A stretch of 64,000 bases of DNA, taken from the NCBI GenBank assembly GCA_030789695.1, contig CM061138.1, forward strand, positions 14,394,214 to 14,458,213, written 5' to 3'. The stretch comes from Scilla litardierei (lineage: Eukaryota > Streptophyta > Magnoliopsida > Asparagales > Asparagaceae). Below, piece by piece: positions 19,911-30,844 of this stretch. A program made the translations under genes and the position numbers. Every line of letters starts with the position of its first letter. Position 1 is the stretch's first letter. Below the pieces are notes generated by a model, which saw only the letters and a program-made list of their open reading frames with translations, did no database searches and was not told the origin of the DNA.

Positions 19911-22900
19911 TCAAACTTCAATCTGCTTGTCTTTCTTCTGCTCGTGCGTCCAGAAAAACTTGGGAGAAATGTGTTTTGTCCTGTCGCCTTTGATGTAGCC
20001 CTTCTGAAGCTGAGCAATGCATGCGGTGTTGTCTTCGAATAGGGCAGTAGGCTCCAGATCACTGGTCTTCAGGCCAGTGGATTTGAGGATGTGTTGGACG
20101 ACGGAGCGTAGCCAAAAACATTCTCTGCTCGCCTCATGGATCGCGATGAGCTCTGCATGGTTGGAAGATGTAGCAGTAGTGGTTTGTTTTACCGATCTCC
20201 AAGAGATAGCAGTACCTCCGTAGGTAAATACAAAACCTGTTTGAGATTTTGCCATGTGCGGATCAGAGAGATAACCTGCATCAGCATAACCAAACAATTT
20301 GGGGGAGGCACCTCTCTGGTAGTAAAGTCCAAGATCAATGGAACCCTGAAGGTATCGCAGAAGATGCTTTACTCCGTTCCAGTGGCGCTTTGTGGGCGCA
20401 GCACTGTGTCTGGCTAGTAGATTAACTGTAAACGCTATATCGGGACGCGTACAGTTAGCCAGATATAGAAGTGCTCCAATGGCACTGAGGTAGGGTACTT
20501 CAGGACCCAGTAACTCCTCCCCCTCTTTCAGTGGCCGGAAGGGGTCCTTATGTACATCTAGTGATCTTACGACCATAGGAGTACCTAAAGGATGACATTT
20601 ATCCATATGAAACTTGCGTAGAAGTTTCTTTGTATAATTAGATTGGTGTAATAGGATTCCACCTCTTAGGTGTTCTATCTGTAAGCCAAGACAATACTTT
20701 GTTTTGCCTAGGTCTTTCATTTCAAAAGTATGTTTAAGGCTTTCAGATATCTCTTTGATCTCTGCAGGAGATCCTATGAGATTTAAGTCATCTACATATA
20801 CAGCTATGATGACAAATCCTGTTCCCGTTCTTTTGATAAAGATACACGGGCAGACTTCGTTATTCGTGAATCCTTGTTGTGCAAGAAAATCACTTAGTCT
20901 GTTATACCACATCTTGCCCAATTGTTTTAGACCATATAATGATCTATGTAGCCTTACAGAGAATACGTCCCGAGGTATCTCTTTCATCTCTGGGGGTAGA
21001 TTAAACCCATCAGGAAGTCTCATATAGATATTTTTATCTATATCGCCATATAGATATGCAGTCACAACGTCCATGAGCTGCATTTCTAGGCTTTCCAGAG
21101 AAGTTATAGGCTGATTAAAAATCGGAAGGTGATCGAATCCATGACCGGGAAATACGTATCTTCGTAATCAATCCCTGGTCTTTGGGAAAATCCCTGGGCT
21201 ATAAGGCGTGCCTTATAGCGAACGATCACATTATTTTCATCTCTTTTTCTTATGAAAACCCACTTATATCCCACAGGTTTTACACCTACTGGTGTTTGGA
21301 CTACTGGTCCAAAGACTTTGCGTTTCAAGAGTGAGTCCAGCTCTACTCTTATTGCCTCGTCCCACTTTGGCCAATCATCTCTGCGTTTACATTCCGCTAG
21401 AGATCGTGGTTCGACGTCATCGTCATATTCAGTGACGTGAACGGCAATATCGAACGCAAAATCGTCGTCGACGACTATGCTATTTCTGTCCAGTACTTCT
21501 CCAGTACGTACAAAATTTAATGATGTTTCTCCTATTGTTTCCTCTGCTGGGGAAATCAGGAGGGGAGAAGTAGCTGGTCTGAGCTCAGCATCCTGTGGAG
21601 GGATAATCTTAGTATCGCCAGGAGTCTTCCTCTTTCGAGGAACTTTATCTTTTGAACCTGGTGGGCGTCCTCTTTTCATTTGAGGTACAACCAATTCTGT
21701 TGCCGGTGGGCTGCATCCATCTATGGGGATGTCAATCCTAGCTGGCGTATTGGCAGCAGGGACGTGTGAACGGACAATCTTCTGGTTGTCCGTGAATTTA
21801 TCCGGTAAAAGATGTACTGTATTCTGGATGTGAAGGATCTTCAGGATCTCATCTTCACACAGATTAGTACGCGGATCATATAGGGACAAAGACTTCTGGT
21901 CCCAACTAATGGTCTCAGAAGCTTCTGGCTTCTTAGACTGTGTGCCCAGTTTTGGAAAAAATTTCTCATTAAATTCACAGTCTGCAAAACGTGCCTTGAA
22001 TGCGTCACCCGTCAGGGGTTCAAGGTATCTGATAATAGAGGGCGAATCAAACCCAATATATATACCTAGACGACACTGAGGACTCATTTTGGTCCTCTGC
22101 GGTGGTGCTATTGGGACATATACCGCACAACCAAACACTCTCAAATGAGAGATATCCGGAGGTGCGCCGTATGCTAGTTGCATCAGGGATAAAGTGTGAC
22201 CTCCAGAGGGTCTTATCCTAATAAGTGATGCGGCATGTAAAATAGCATGCCCCCAAGCATCCACAGGCAACTGGGATTGCATAAGCAATGGACGTGCAAT
22301 CCATTGGAGTCTCTTTATAAGAGCCTCAGCTAATCCGTTTTGGGTGTGAATATGTGCTACCGGATGTTCAACTTCAATACCCGTTGCCCGGCAATAGTCT
22401 TCGAAGACTTGTGAAGTAAATTCTCCCGCATTATCAAGACGTAGTTTCTTGATATGGTTATCGGGGAAATGAGCACGCAACCTTATTATTTGTGCCAATA
22501 GCTTTGGAAAAGCTAGGTTGCGGGTGGACAAGAGGCACACATAAGACCATTTGGTTGATGCATCAATCAGTAGCATGAAGTACCGAAATGGGCCACTTGC
22601 GGGGTGAATAGGCCCGCAAATGTCACCATGAATTCTCTCAAGGAAGCCAGGAGACTCTAATCCCACTTTCAGGAGGGATGGTCTCGTTATTAGTTTTCCC
22701 TTAAAACAAGGGAGACATGGAAATTCACCCTTTTGAAGAATCTTCAGGTTCTTCAATTTGTGTCCACGGGATTCAGTGATGATGCGGCGCATCATTGCTG
22801 TTCCAGGGTGACCAAGTCTATTGTGCCAGAGTTGGAATTCTGGTAGTGATTGGCACGTCTGGTGTTCAATCATATTGGCTTCTACTGGTTGAATGTATGT

Positions 22901-23266
22901 TTGGTATAGACCCGACGGGAGTCCCTTGAATCGCTCGCAGATGATCTTCCGGTCATCTTTTTGACGAGTTACAATTAGATACTCAACCTTATTTTTATCC
23001 CTGGTCTCTAAGTGATATCCGTTTAAACGGAAATCCTTGAAACTTACGAGTTTTCTGTTTGATATAGGAGAGAATAATGCATTATTAATTTGAAGTCTTG
23101 TGTTATTTGGGAGCAATATAATTGCTTCACCAGTTCCTTCGATTATTTGGGACAGTCCTGAAATTGTGATAACAGGACCGTCATATTTGTTTAAGCTATT
23201 AAAATAGCAATGATCGCGAAGGATTGTGTGCGTCGAGGCACTGTCCACTAGGCACTCAGACATCAT
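19911..23266 (-). pseudogene. Copia pol: protease, integrase, RT, RNase H; one frameshift
   Basis: The first frame (23266-21104, 720 codons) starts with a protease whose active-site motif reads VDSAS rather than DSGA. An integrase finger follows (HNRLGHPG ... CLPC), then the integrase core (GDICGP, LDNAGEF, THTQNGLAEALIKR-type catalytic Glu region; here HIHTQNGLAEA), a Lys/Pro-rich linker and the RT N-terminus (GYKWVFIRKR, KARLIAQGFSQ). A one-base frameshift near 21100 separates the RT palm and RNase H (21083-19911), which carry VVTAYLYGD, YVDDLNLIG, YADAGYLSDP and SSNHAELIAIHEA. All catalytic motifs except the altered protease loop are visible. The frame begins with ATG directly after TAG, and differs from the gag frame, so it needs splicing, reinitiation or frameshifting to be made. 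As it stands it cannot give a full Pol. Confidence 0.88.
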
Positions 23267-23397
23267 CTATATAAGCCAAAAAAAAGAAATTTTATTTGAG
23301 GGAAAATGTAGACAACATTCTTAAATAAAAGTCCGCACTAACGCAAATAACAGATGAAGATACATCGAATTCTAAATGCATAGATAAATGATGATGC

Positions 23398-24411
23398 TCA
23401 ATCTAGCAGATCGTCGTTCTCGAAGTCTTTAGCAGTAAAGACTGTTGGCGGCTGTACACCTGCCAAGTTTGTTTCAGGTCGAGACTTCTGGCTCACCTGG
23501 TATAGATCCTGTAGGTGGCGAGGAGTGCGGCAGTTTCTGGACCAATGGCCAGTCATGCCGCATCTATGGCATTTGTCCTCCCAGGTCTTCTTTGGAAGTG
23601 ACACGTGCTCGGTGTCCTTTCGCTTCCAAGTGAAGTTTCTTTTCCCTTTATTGTTTTTGTTTGTCTGGGGAGCTGCACCTCTTGGTTGCTTCATTACCGC
23701 TTTCCCTTTAGTATTTTTAGTCTTCCTCTTGTTTTTCCACTTCTGGGGAGAAACGTGGTGGGCTTCAGGGATAGGGGTAGTGCCAGCTGGACGTAAGTTA
23801 TGAGTTGCTAGCAGTAAATCTCGATTCTGCTCTGCTCTAAGTAGGCATGAGATCAGATCGGAGAATCTCGTGAAGTTGCGTTCACGATACTGCTGCATGA
23901 GGATTGCATCTTTCTCGTGAAACGAGGTAAATGTTTTTTCCAACATGCGCTGTTCTGTCACTTCTTCACCGCACAACTTCAGGCGTGAGGTGATGTTATG
24001 AAGTGCAGAATTATACTCAGCGACGGACTTATAGTCCTGAAGTCTGAGGTTTTCCCACTCATAACTGGCACGGGGTAATATAACATCAATTTGATGTTTA
24101 TACCGTGCTTCCAGTGATGTCCACAGGTCCTTCGGGTCCTCAACCGTTAAGTATTCGGTCTTTAAGGTCCGATCTATATGCTTCCTAATGTAGATTATGG
24201 CTTTCGCCTTATCTACATCGGATACAATGGTTGTGGGGCTGCTGCTAGCTGTAGCAGCAGCTTCGGCCGCTGCTGGGGCCGAGGAAGGAGCCAAAATGGA
24301 CCCAAGGAGGGCCATTGAACGCAAGTGAAACTTCAGGTCCACTCGCCAACTCAGGTAATTTGTCCCTGCAGAATCGAGGACCTCGAAATCGACGCTTGCC
24401 AATTTTGCCAT
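23398..24411 (-). CDS. Copia Gag, 337 aa, intact
   Basis: The frame opens with ATG at 24411 and ends at 23398. An N-terminal capsid region (LDSAGTNYLSWRVDLKFHL) is followed by a Ser/Ala-rich insert (about 44-64). The capsid C-terminal part follows (DLWTSLEARYKH, YEWENLRLQDYKSVAEYNSALH, EKTFTSFHEKDAILMQQYRER, AEQNRDLLLATH). A Lys/Arg-rich stretch leads to one canonical CCHC knuckle, CHRCGMTGHWSRNC, near residue 283. It forms the virus-like particle shell in the cytoplasm and packages RNA. The tail ENDDLLD ends in a genuine stop. The length is ordinary for a separate copia Gag. It is the only copia ORF here with an undamaged knuckle. Confidence 0.88.
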   Translation of the reverse strand: MAKLASVDFEVLDSAGTNYLSWRVDLKFHLRSMALLGSILAPSSAPAAAEAAATASSSPTTIVSDVDKAKAIIYIRKHIDRTLKTEYLTVEDPKDLWTSLEARYKHQIDVILPRASYEWENLRLQDYKSVAEYNSALHNITSRLKLCGEEVTEQRMLEKTFTSFHEKDAILMQQYRERNFTRFSDLISCLLRAEQNRDLLLATHNLRPAGTTPIPEAHHVSPQKWKNKRKTKNTKGKAVMKQPRGAAPQTNKNNKGKRNFTWKRKDTEHVSLPKKTWEDKCHRCGMTGHWSRNCRTPRHLQDLYQVSQKSRPETNLAGVQPPTVFTAKDFENDDLLD

Positions 24412-26348
24412 TTATCTACGTATTTTAAAATGAGCATGAATTAATTAAAATTCAAAAATTCATGCATAAAGAAATAAACAAGTAAAAATGCGGGGATCGG
24501 CCAGATACCCAAAATAGTACACAGTCCAAAGTTCGTTTAAAGTCCATAATAGAAAAAAATAATACAACTTTGGAAACCCAAACTGAACTGTGTCCCTATA
24601 TCTCCGTCTGCATATGCTGTTGCATCGAGCGTTGGCTTACACGGTCATGAATCGACTCCTTGCGGTCCAGCGGACGCGGCCAGGGAATTGACTAAGCCAG
24701 GACCACTTGTTACCCAGTCAAGCTAGGTTGGTCCAGCAAACTTAGCCAAGCACATTGACCGACATCATGATCCATTGAAGGAGTTTTCATCAATTCTATG
24801 TGCTGTTGCATCGAGCTTTGGCTTTAAAATACAAATTTCCTCACTTACAAATTCTCTCAAAAGAAAATAAAAGTGCAAAGAAAGTAAATTGGTATACAAT
24901 GGCCGATCCCGAAAAACACATTTTTACTGATTTAAACATCCACGCAGTTCTAAATATGCTACGGGCATAAAAGTAAACAACCACGCATATATCTCAAGCA
25001 AAACATATGGTAAGGGAAACTAGAAAATATAAATATCTTGTAGACCACGTGGAAACGTCATACACCGTTAGGTTAGTTGACTAACGGCAGAGCGGTCTCA
25101 GGATCTTTAAGATAATTATATTTTGAAAAATAGAGTCCTAGTAAACCATAGATTATAATACGCAAGAGGGATGTTTAAAACAATTTGTCAACATGGAATA
25201 TATAAATTATTTTTGATTTTACTTAGGGGAGAGTCCCGTTAAGGAATTGGCATAAGGCCATAATATAGTATGCTAAAATATATACCGTTAGATAATAGGG
25301 GCTGCAGGCCCAATTAAAATATTTGATAGTCACAAATGGGCTGCAGGCCCAACTCTCAATTTTAATTAAATTAAGTCTACTATTGGTAGGCACAAATGGG
25401 CTGCAGGCCCAACAATATGGCTATCAGAAATTTTAGTCGCTTATTTTATTTATATTCGAACCGTACTCAATGCATCATAAGTTGAGTATATGATGCCCTC
25501 GTAGTCAGGTTGCGAAAACCACTATTCATCCATGAACATAGAAATTTATGCCGCTACAGTACTAACATCTATGTTTATTTATATTTAGCTAAATTGTAAG
25601 CTATTAACAGGATAAATAGCTATCAGAAATTCATTACAGATGCCCCACAGTTAACATGATAATATGCTTGAGTTTGGTTCATGAACATAGCTATTCATCC
25701 ATGAACATATAAATTTATTGTAAATAAAAGGCTTGCCCTAAATATGGACGGTTCCACTCTCTTCACACCTCAGAGATTTTGTATACTTACCAATTTCACC
25801 CATGTAATAACAATAATACTATTTACTGAGCCTGATTTACATTGTTGAATGAGAAACCAAAATTTTGAAGTATAAGCCGTTAATGAAGCAAGTGATCTCA
25901 TGATTTCCGTTTTGATAAGAAACAAACATACCATATTGAGTAAATTCAGTAGAACGTTCCTTGTGATCGACAAACATTAGGGCTGTTTAATTTTAATTTT
26001 TATTTTTTTAATTATTATTTATTGTATTTTATCACAGCATGGTGTTGTATTTAGCAGATTTTAAACAAGCCAAAAAGAGGTTGTAAAAAATCATGGCTAA
26101 AATAAAAATTTGTTTATCTACGGGATCGACGGATATTACCTCTAGATTGAAAATCTAGGGAAGATCGTAAAAACAGAAAATCCGTAGAAAGAGAAATCCA
26201 CGCTCCTAATACGCCAAAACGGATCGCCGCAACGGAGAGCCGCAAAGGTATGCCGCAACAATAGATTCCTTCGCGCGTAGGGGATGGATTTTTGAGGGGA
26301 GACGGGATGAAAAGCTCAAAGAATTTTAGAGCAACCGTGCTGATAACG
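24412..26348 (-). other. 1.9-kb leader of the copia element
   Basis: AT-rich non-coding sequence lies between the 5' LTR and gag. It has three copies of the palindrome GGGCTGCAGGCCC (25310-25415), two copies of GCTGTTGCATCGAGC with GGCTT (24610 and 24803), and repeats of CATGAACATA. No ORF with a domain is present. The primer-site-like CGTTATCAGCACG adjoins the LTR. Confidence 0.8.
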
Positions 26349-26565
26349 TGTTGTATGATAATGAACTCAAAAGAGAGAGAGAGAGAATTTCATTGCTAAG
26401 AATTAAGTCACCATAGCTAAGAGCCATGTTGCTCTATTTATATATCTCATAGTGTGGAGGCCAAAAGCCTCTAGGAGACCAAGGGTCCCCATTACTCTAA
26501 GTAATGTGGGCCTAATGAATGTGTAATGAAGGAGGGGAGGCCAAAGGCCTCCCTCATTCATAACA
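26349..26565 (-). repeat. 5' LTR of the 19.4-26.6 kb copia element
   Basis: 217 bases; about eight differences to the partner LTR. The outer flank is AGTTT. Confidence 0.92.
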
Positions 26566-26690
26566 AGTTTGAGTTTATTTTAGTCCTTGTTAATTTTTGT
26601 TTGAGTATTTTGTAGGCGTTTGTGTCTTTTTAAAGTCTTTTAGTTCTTATTTTGGCACTTTTAGTTCTTATTTTGGCACTTTTAGTCCCA
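26566..26690. other. F-box gene 3' flank, rejoined beyond the copia insertion
   Basis: T-rich sequence with two copies of TAGTTCTTATTTTGGCACTT. It is the continuation of the sequence ending at 19393. No gene is seen. Confidence 0.5.
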
Positions 26691-26906
26691 CATCGAATGT
26701 GTTGTGAGAAGACTCAAATTGCAAGCCTATATAAAGTCTTCAAACTTATTTTCATTTTGTCGAAAAGTAATTTGGACGTCTAATTCATATGCCATAACAT
26801 GCATTGGATATATGCATCATGTTTTACGTTACATTTATGGCACTCAATGGCATTATTGTATATTTTGTCTAATTTAAAATATATTATGCTTTTCTATATC
26901 ATGTTT
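26691..26906 (+). repeat. 215-bp unit, inverted copy at 63748-63970; USE and TATA-like motifs
   Basis: AGTCCCACATCG matches the plant snRNA upstream sequence element. CTATATAAAG follows about 32 bases later, the spacing of polymerase II snRNA promoters. The whole unit to TTTCTATATCATG recurs in reverse orientation 37 kb away. No U-snRNA sequence follows, so it may be a promoter-bearing repeat or a terminal inverted repeat. Confidence 0.75.
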
Positions 26907-26949
26907 TAAGTTACATTGGATATATGCATCAGAATGGAAATATATTATT

Positions 26950-27115
26950 GCAAGTTAGTTCGCTCGATCTCCCGGGTAAGTGTCTTGCGCCGATCTTCCA
27001 GCCCCTCGAATCCAAAGATCGGAAGCAACGTTCCCTTGTCTGCAAGCTGTGGCTTCTCATCACCGGCTATGGCCGACATCGCCTATCACTCAACGCTCGG
27101 GCGGCGCTTCTCGAC
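26950..27115 (+). pseudogene. F-box fragment of SKIP2/VFB type
   Basis: Translation across one frame change gives DLPGKCLAPIFQPLESKDRK then QRSLVCKLWLLITGYGRHRL and SLNARAALLDTI. This is the F-box and the start of the Leu-rich region of SKIP2/VFB-like plant F-box proteins, about 50 residues. The donor-like GGTAAGT at 26975 falls inside the F-box codons. Upstream there is no matching N-terminus; downstream the frame runs into unrelated sequence and stops at 27227. It is a gene fragment lacking the LRR repeats, probably captured by a mobile element or left by deletion. It lies about 45 bases inside the 215-bp inverted unit. Confidence 0.65.
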
Positions 27116-27202
27116 ACTATTCTGGTGACCTTCGATCCCGGGGAAACTCGCTTCCATCTTCCGACGAGTTTTGCTGCCGAAGGACTAATGGAGCTTCCTT
27201 GG

Positions 27203-28033
27203 TGTTTACGGGTGTTTTCTCACCGCTGAATGGTTGACCAGCGGACGGGTGGTCAACGTGGTCAAGGGGACACGTGGGACCTCCGGGATCGGTTGGAGGT
27301 GCGTTCGCTCGGTGGGGGATGTGCAGATCCTCGCGTCAGCTTGCCGAAGGGTAGCTTCGGTAAAGCGACAGCCTCCTTGTGGTGGGGCGAGCGGGATCGT
27401 TGTTGAGGACGTTCGGCTTCGGTTGGAAGACGCTAATGGATAGCCTCGGCGTCGCTGGATCTGCTCGACCTGAACAGACGGGGAAACTCGTCAGGAGGGC
27501 TGGACCTTGGTTCCGGCCAAGTCCCCTCTGATGCCTAAGTCAGAATGGATCTAAAGGATACTCGATGGGATTGGTATGGCTCGCGGGGAGGCCAATACGC
27601 GAGTCCTTGGACCGAGTTATGGAGAGGGAATGTAAAGTGGAAAACAATGTCGTGTGAATAGAATACATCCGTGTTTTGGTATCTAGGAAGAGATCCCTTT
27701 CTCTGTTGCCCCTCGAGTCCTTCTATAGGAGTCATCTCACGTTCGCTCCCCCTCAACGTCCCCTTCCCCCACCCCCATGATCCGTCTCTTTGATGGCGTC
27801 TTCATGGACCATGAAGGTTGGCGTAATGGGGTCCCTTAATGGTGATTAAGGGGGCGCGCTTTGTGGGGAGCGGTTAGCTCCCGCTGACGTGGGCTGTCTG
27901 CTTTGGTCGTGGCCGACCCGATTCCAAGTCTTCGTGGGGGCCTCGACGCTTGGGCCAACCTTCTTCAGGGCCACCTGCTTACAATGTGGGCTTGGGCCAT
28001 TTGATCTTGGGCCATCTCAGAATGGTCGTATCA
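27203..28033 (-). repeat. 3' LTR of the Tat-type element
   Basis: 831 bases from TGTTTACGGG to GGTCGTATCA on the plus strand. The outer flank CTTGG (27198-27202) matches CTTGG at 59763-59767, which follows the partner LTR fragment. On the minus strand the purine tract GATGTGGGCAAT precedes it. Confidence 0.85.
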
Positions 28034-28273
28034 ATTGCCCACATCGCTTGGGCCGTTAGGATTATGCCGGTTCGGTTCGGGCGATGTGATTTGTGCGGAT
28101 TTGATAGGCGCGTCAGTCGAGACCAGAGCATTGAAGGAGAATCATCATAGCGCTGCCACTTTTGAAGTCCTCTTGCCTCTGAGAGTGGAGTTCAAAGAGC
28201 CGTGCCTTGTGGGATGTCGACGCGTGTGCACAGGTGGACGGCTCGCGATGTGGCGATGGGATTCGGGGGAGCG

Positions 28274-28282
28274 GTATAAAGG
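28274..28282 (+). promoter_or_regulatory. TATA box for the convergent ORF of the Tat element
   Basis: GGTATAAAGGG lies about 105 bases before the ATG at 28380 and on the strand opposite to pol. Position and sequence suit a promoter for the antisense ORF. Confidence 0.5.
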
Positions 28283-28379
28283 GATGCTGCTGCCTGACGA
28301 ATGAGGGTTCCGCTCTTCCAACGTAACCCTCTTCTCCCCATCCTATGTAGTTGCCCTGGATCTTCCTCAGGCTCTGCAT

Positions 28380-30397
28380 TATGTCTTCCTCCTCCTCAGC
28401 CGCTGGTGCAGAGCATCCAACCGCCGCTACCATTCCTGGCCAGCCTCGTGGGTCTGTTTCGGAGATCTGTCGCCACGAGGGCGTGCTCTCCAGGGTGCCC
28501 CCCGAGGTGATGGGGTGGCCGTCATCTGTTTGCGCCACTTCAATCGGAGCATTGCGTTCCAACTATCTCCTCCCCCCGTGTTCTGTCCGGGCCCTTGAGA
28601 GGGACGAGAGGGTCTGCTTCCCCGGCCCTCGCAAAGTCGGGGTGTATGAATAGAGCTTCCGGTTCGGGCTCCGATTCCCTCTCCGTCCCTTTGTCGTCGT
28701 GTTTCTGAGGGCTTATGGGCTTGCCTTATGCCAATTCTGCCCCTACGTCGTCGGGTCTCTAGTGGGGTTCTTCGTGCTCTGTGTGCTTAAGGGGATAGAG
28801 CCGTCCCTCCGCCTTTTTGCCCAATTCTTATGCCTGAGCCATCACCAGTCAGGCGCCTGGCTTTACATCTGTGTCCGTCCGAAGAAGAGTTTGGTGCTGG
28901 GGCTGCCGAGTTCAGTGAAGCATTGGAAGGGAGAGTACGTCTTCGTTGGTTTCCCGTCGGAGGTGGATTTTCCGGCTTGATGGGTGGTGACGAGCCAGCT
29001 GACCCTCGAGCTAGGTAGTCCCACCGATGCTGAGGCCAAGGCGGTCACCACTTTGTTAGCGGTCCCCATCGCTGACCAAAGGATCGAAGTCCTCTTCTCT
29101 GACCTAAACCTACGGAAGATAGTGTGGCCCAACAGTGAGTCTTATCGGGATCCTGAGTTTGAAGAGGCTATCGTCCAAAACTTGCCCAAGTGAGATCATT
29201 TCCTTATCTTATCCTCCCGTGCAGGTGGGTTCGGTCAGGATCCTTCTCAGCCCTCTATTCTAGCCACCGTCCCGGATTCCAACCCTGGCGGAGGGACCAT
29301 GTGTTGCAAGCCCGGAAGATATCACAGGTTGGGTTCTCTGGAGCGGGCTCTAAGAGGGCGAGGGGCAAGCTCCGCCAGATCTTGGAGGGGACGTGCGGAA
29401 GAAGGCCTGGGCCCATGCCGCTATCGAGGCGCCCTCCCTCTGATGGTCCCGCTCGGCCCGTCCAAACGAAGGATGCTTGGCCTTGGGTCGGCCCCTTGCC
29501 CTCCCCGCCGGGATCGCTCCCAGAGGTTTACGAGCGGTCATTGGGTGTGTTTAGGTCGGTCGAGGCCGATCTACCTCGGTCTGGGGAGGGGTTGCTCAGC
29601 CCTCGCTTTCCAGTGGGGGGTGAAGGAGTCCGTCTTCTCTGATTACGGGTGGTGGCTCGGCTAGCTAAGAACTGTTGCCTTCCTCTGGACCAATCTGTGT
29701 TGGACGGGGTGAAAGGCGACCGACTTGCAGCCTTCGTGATACAGGCCGGTCAACAGGTAAAGTCTTTCATGACTGCACGTTTTGTTTTTTGCAGTGGCCT
29801 CTAACTCGTCTATTTCTTTTGGTGCAGTTGTCCTCGGTCGGCCTTTCGATGAGACGCCAATTCGTGGCGCTCTCGGAGGTTGGGGCAGGTCATGTCCAGA
29901 AGCTGGAGGCCGAGTGGGGTGAAGGCGAGGTGACCCAGGTGGCAGAGGTGTGCGTCAGGTCATTGGAGACTCGAATGGGCGAGCTCTCAGCCATCCTGGA
30001 GAAGTCGGACATGGAGAGGGCTTTGGCGTTGGCCGAGAAGACGAAGGCCGAGGATTGGATAACTGAGTTGATAAAGGCTGTCGAGGTAAGAGGGGTCGAT
30101 GGTCCAGCAGTGGAGGCTGATGCCACGGAGCTTGAAAGCCTCCTGGAGGTGGTGGAGGAGAGGGAGCGAGTCCTCGTGGCGAGACTCAACACTAGCTCTC
30201 GGGAGACCGAAAAAGAGCGGGCAGAGCACCAGCGACAAGTTGCCATCCTCGAGGCCTGGATCCAGGAGCTGGGAGCGGTGAATCCCGGGCGGATCGCCAA
30301 GGAGGCCGTGGATGAGTATGCCACATCCTTTGTTACCGGGGCGATGTACGAGGCATTTGAGAGGGGATTCGCCCGTTGCCGGTCTGAGATCCAGTGA
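28380..30397 (+). pseudogene. Convergent (antisense) ORF of the Tat element, Transposase_28-like
   Basis: This ORF lies between pol and the 3' LTR and is read opposite to pol, as reported for several Tat-lineage elements. It starts MSSSSSAAGAEHP. After a TAG at 28651 it continues in another frame with GLRFPLRPFVVVFLRAYGLA, CQFCPYVVG, FFVLC and GLPSSVKHWKGEYVFV, which match the plant 'putative gypsy type transposon' (Transposase_28) domain. A stop at 28979 and frame changes follow. The C-terminal part (29828-30397) is a Glu/Arg-rich coiled coil ending FARCRSEIQ. A 71-base GT-AG intron is likely at 29757-29827. The biochemical role of these ORFs is unknown. Here it is broken and would not yield a full protein. 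Confidence 0.65.
29757..29827 (+). other. Probable intron in the convergent ORF
   Basis: GTAAAG to TTTTGGTGCAG, 71 bases, T-rich before the acceptor. The coiled-coil exon resumes in frame after it. Confidence 0.5.
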
Positions 30398-30844
30398 AGG
30401 TTCCTGCATTTCGGGATTCGATTCGAGGAGCTCCGGATGGATTCCGAGGGTAAGGAGGAGGCATGCGATGTACACCCTGAAGGTGTCGATCAGCCAGTTG
30501 ATGCTTCTGGAGATGCTCTTGAAGCTCATGCGGGAGGTGGGGTTTAACCCATTAGCCTCTCCTCTTCGTTCTTTTGTAGCTCTGCATATGGTTGTTTGTA
30601 ATACACTCTTTTCGCTATAACAAGGCTCCATTTCGCGTTGTGGTTGTATGTGGTTGTATGCCCCCTCTTCCAATCCTAGTCGGGACATTCGAGCAGACAG
30701 GGTTAAGAGAATATCCTCTACTCACTCGGTGGTCTGGCCGCCAGGCTGGTGCCAAGGCACAACCACCGGATTCTCAATTGTTTGGGCCGCCGAAGGATTG
30801 CCCTCGGTCTTAGGGCCGATCGTCCTGAGGGGGGACTTGCCCCT

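Larger units (their letters stand above)
19394..26565 (-). mobile_element. Ty1/copia element with 217-bp LTRs and long leader
   Basis: LTRs at 19394-19610 and 26349-26565 are both 217 bases (TGTTGTA...CATAACA on the plus strand) and differ at about eight positions. AGTTT at 19389-19393 and 26566-26570 is the target-site duplication. On the minus strand the order is LTR, a CGTTATCAGCACG primer-site-like sequence, a 1.9-kb leader, gag, a 130-base gap, protease-integrase-RT, RT-RNase H, a purine tract and LTR. Gag is intact; pol has a frameshift. It is inserted in the 3' flank of the F-box gene: removing it joins AGATTTTAGTTT to GAGTTTATTTTAG. Confidence 0.92.

Noticed and set aside
26761..26906. 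A U-snRNA gene downstream of the USE/TATA motif
   Set aside because: No U1, U2, U4 or U5 start or Sm-site context could be recognised after the TATA box.
29188..29225. Short GT-AG intron in the convergent ORF
   Set aside because: At about 35 bases it is below the usual minimum for plant introns; the frame change there is more likely decay.
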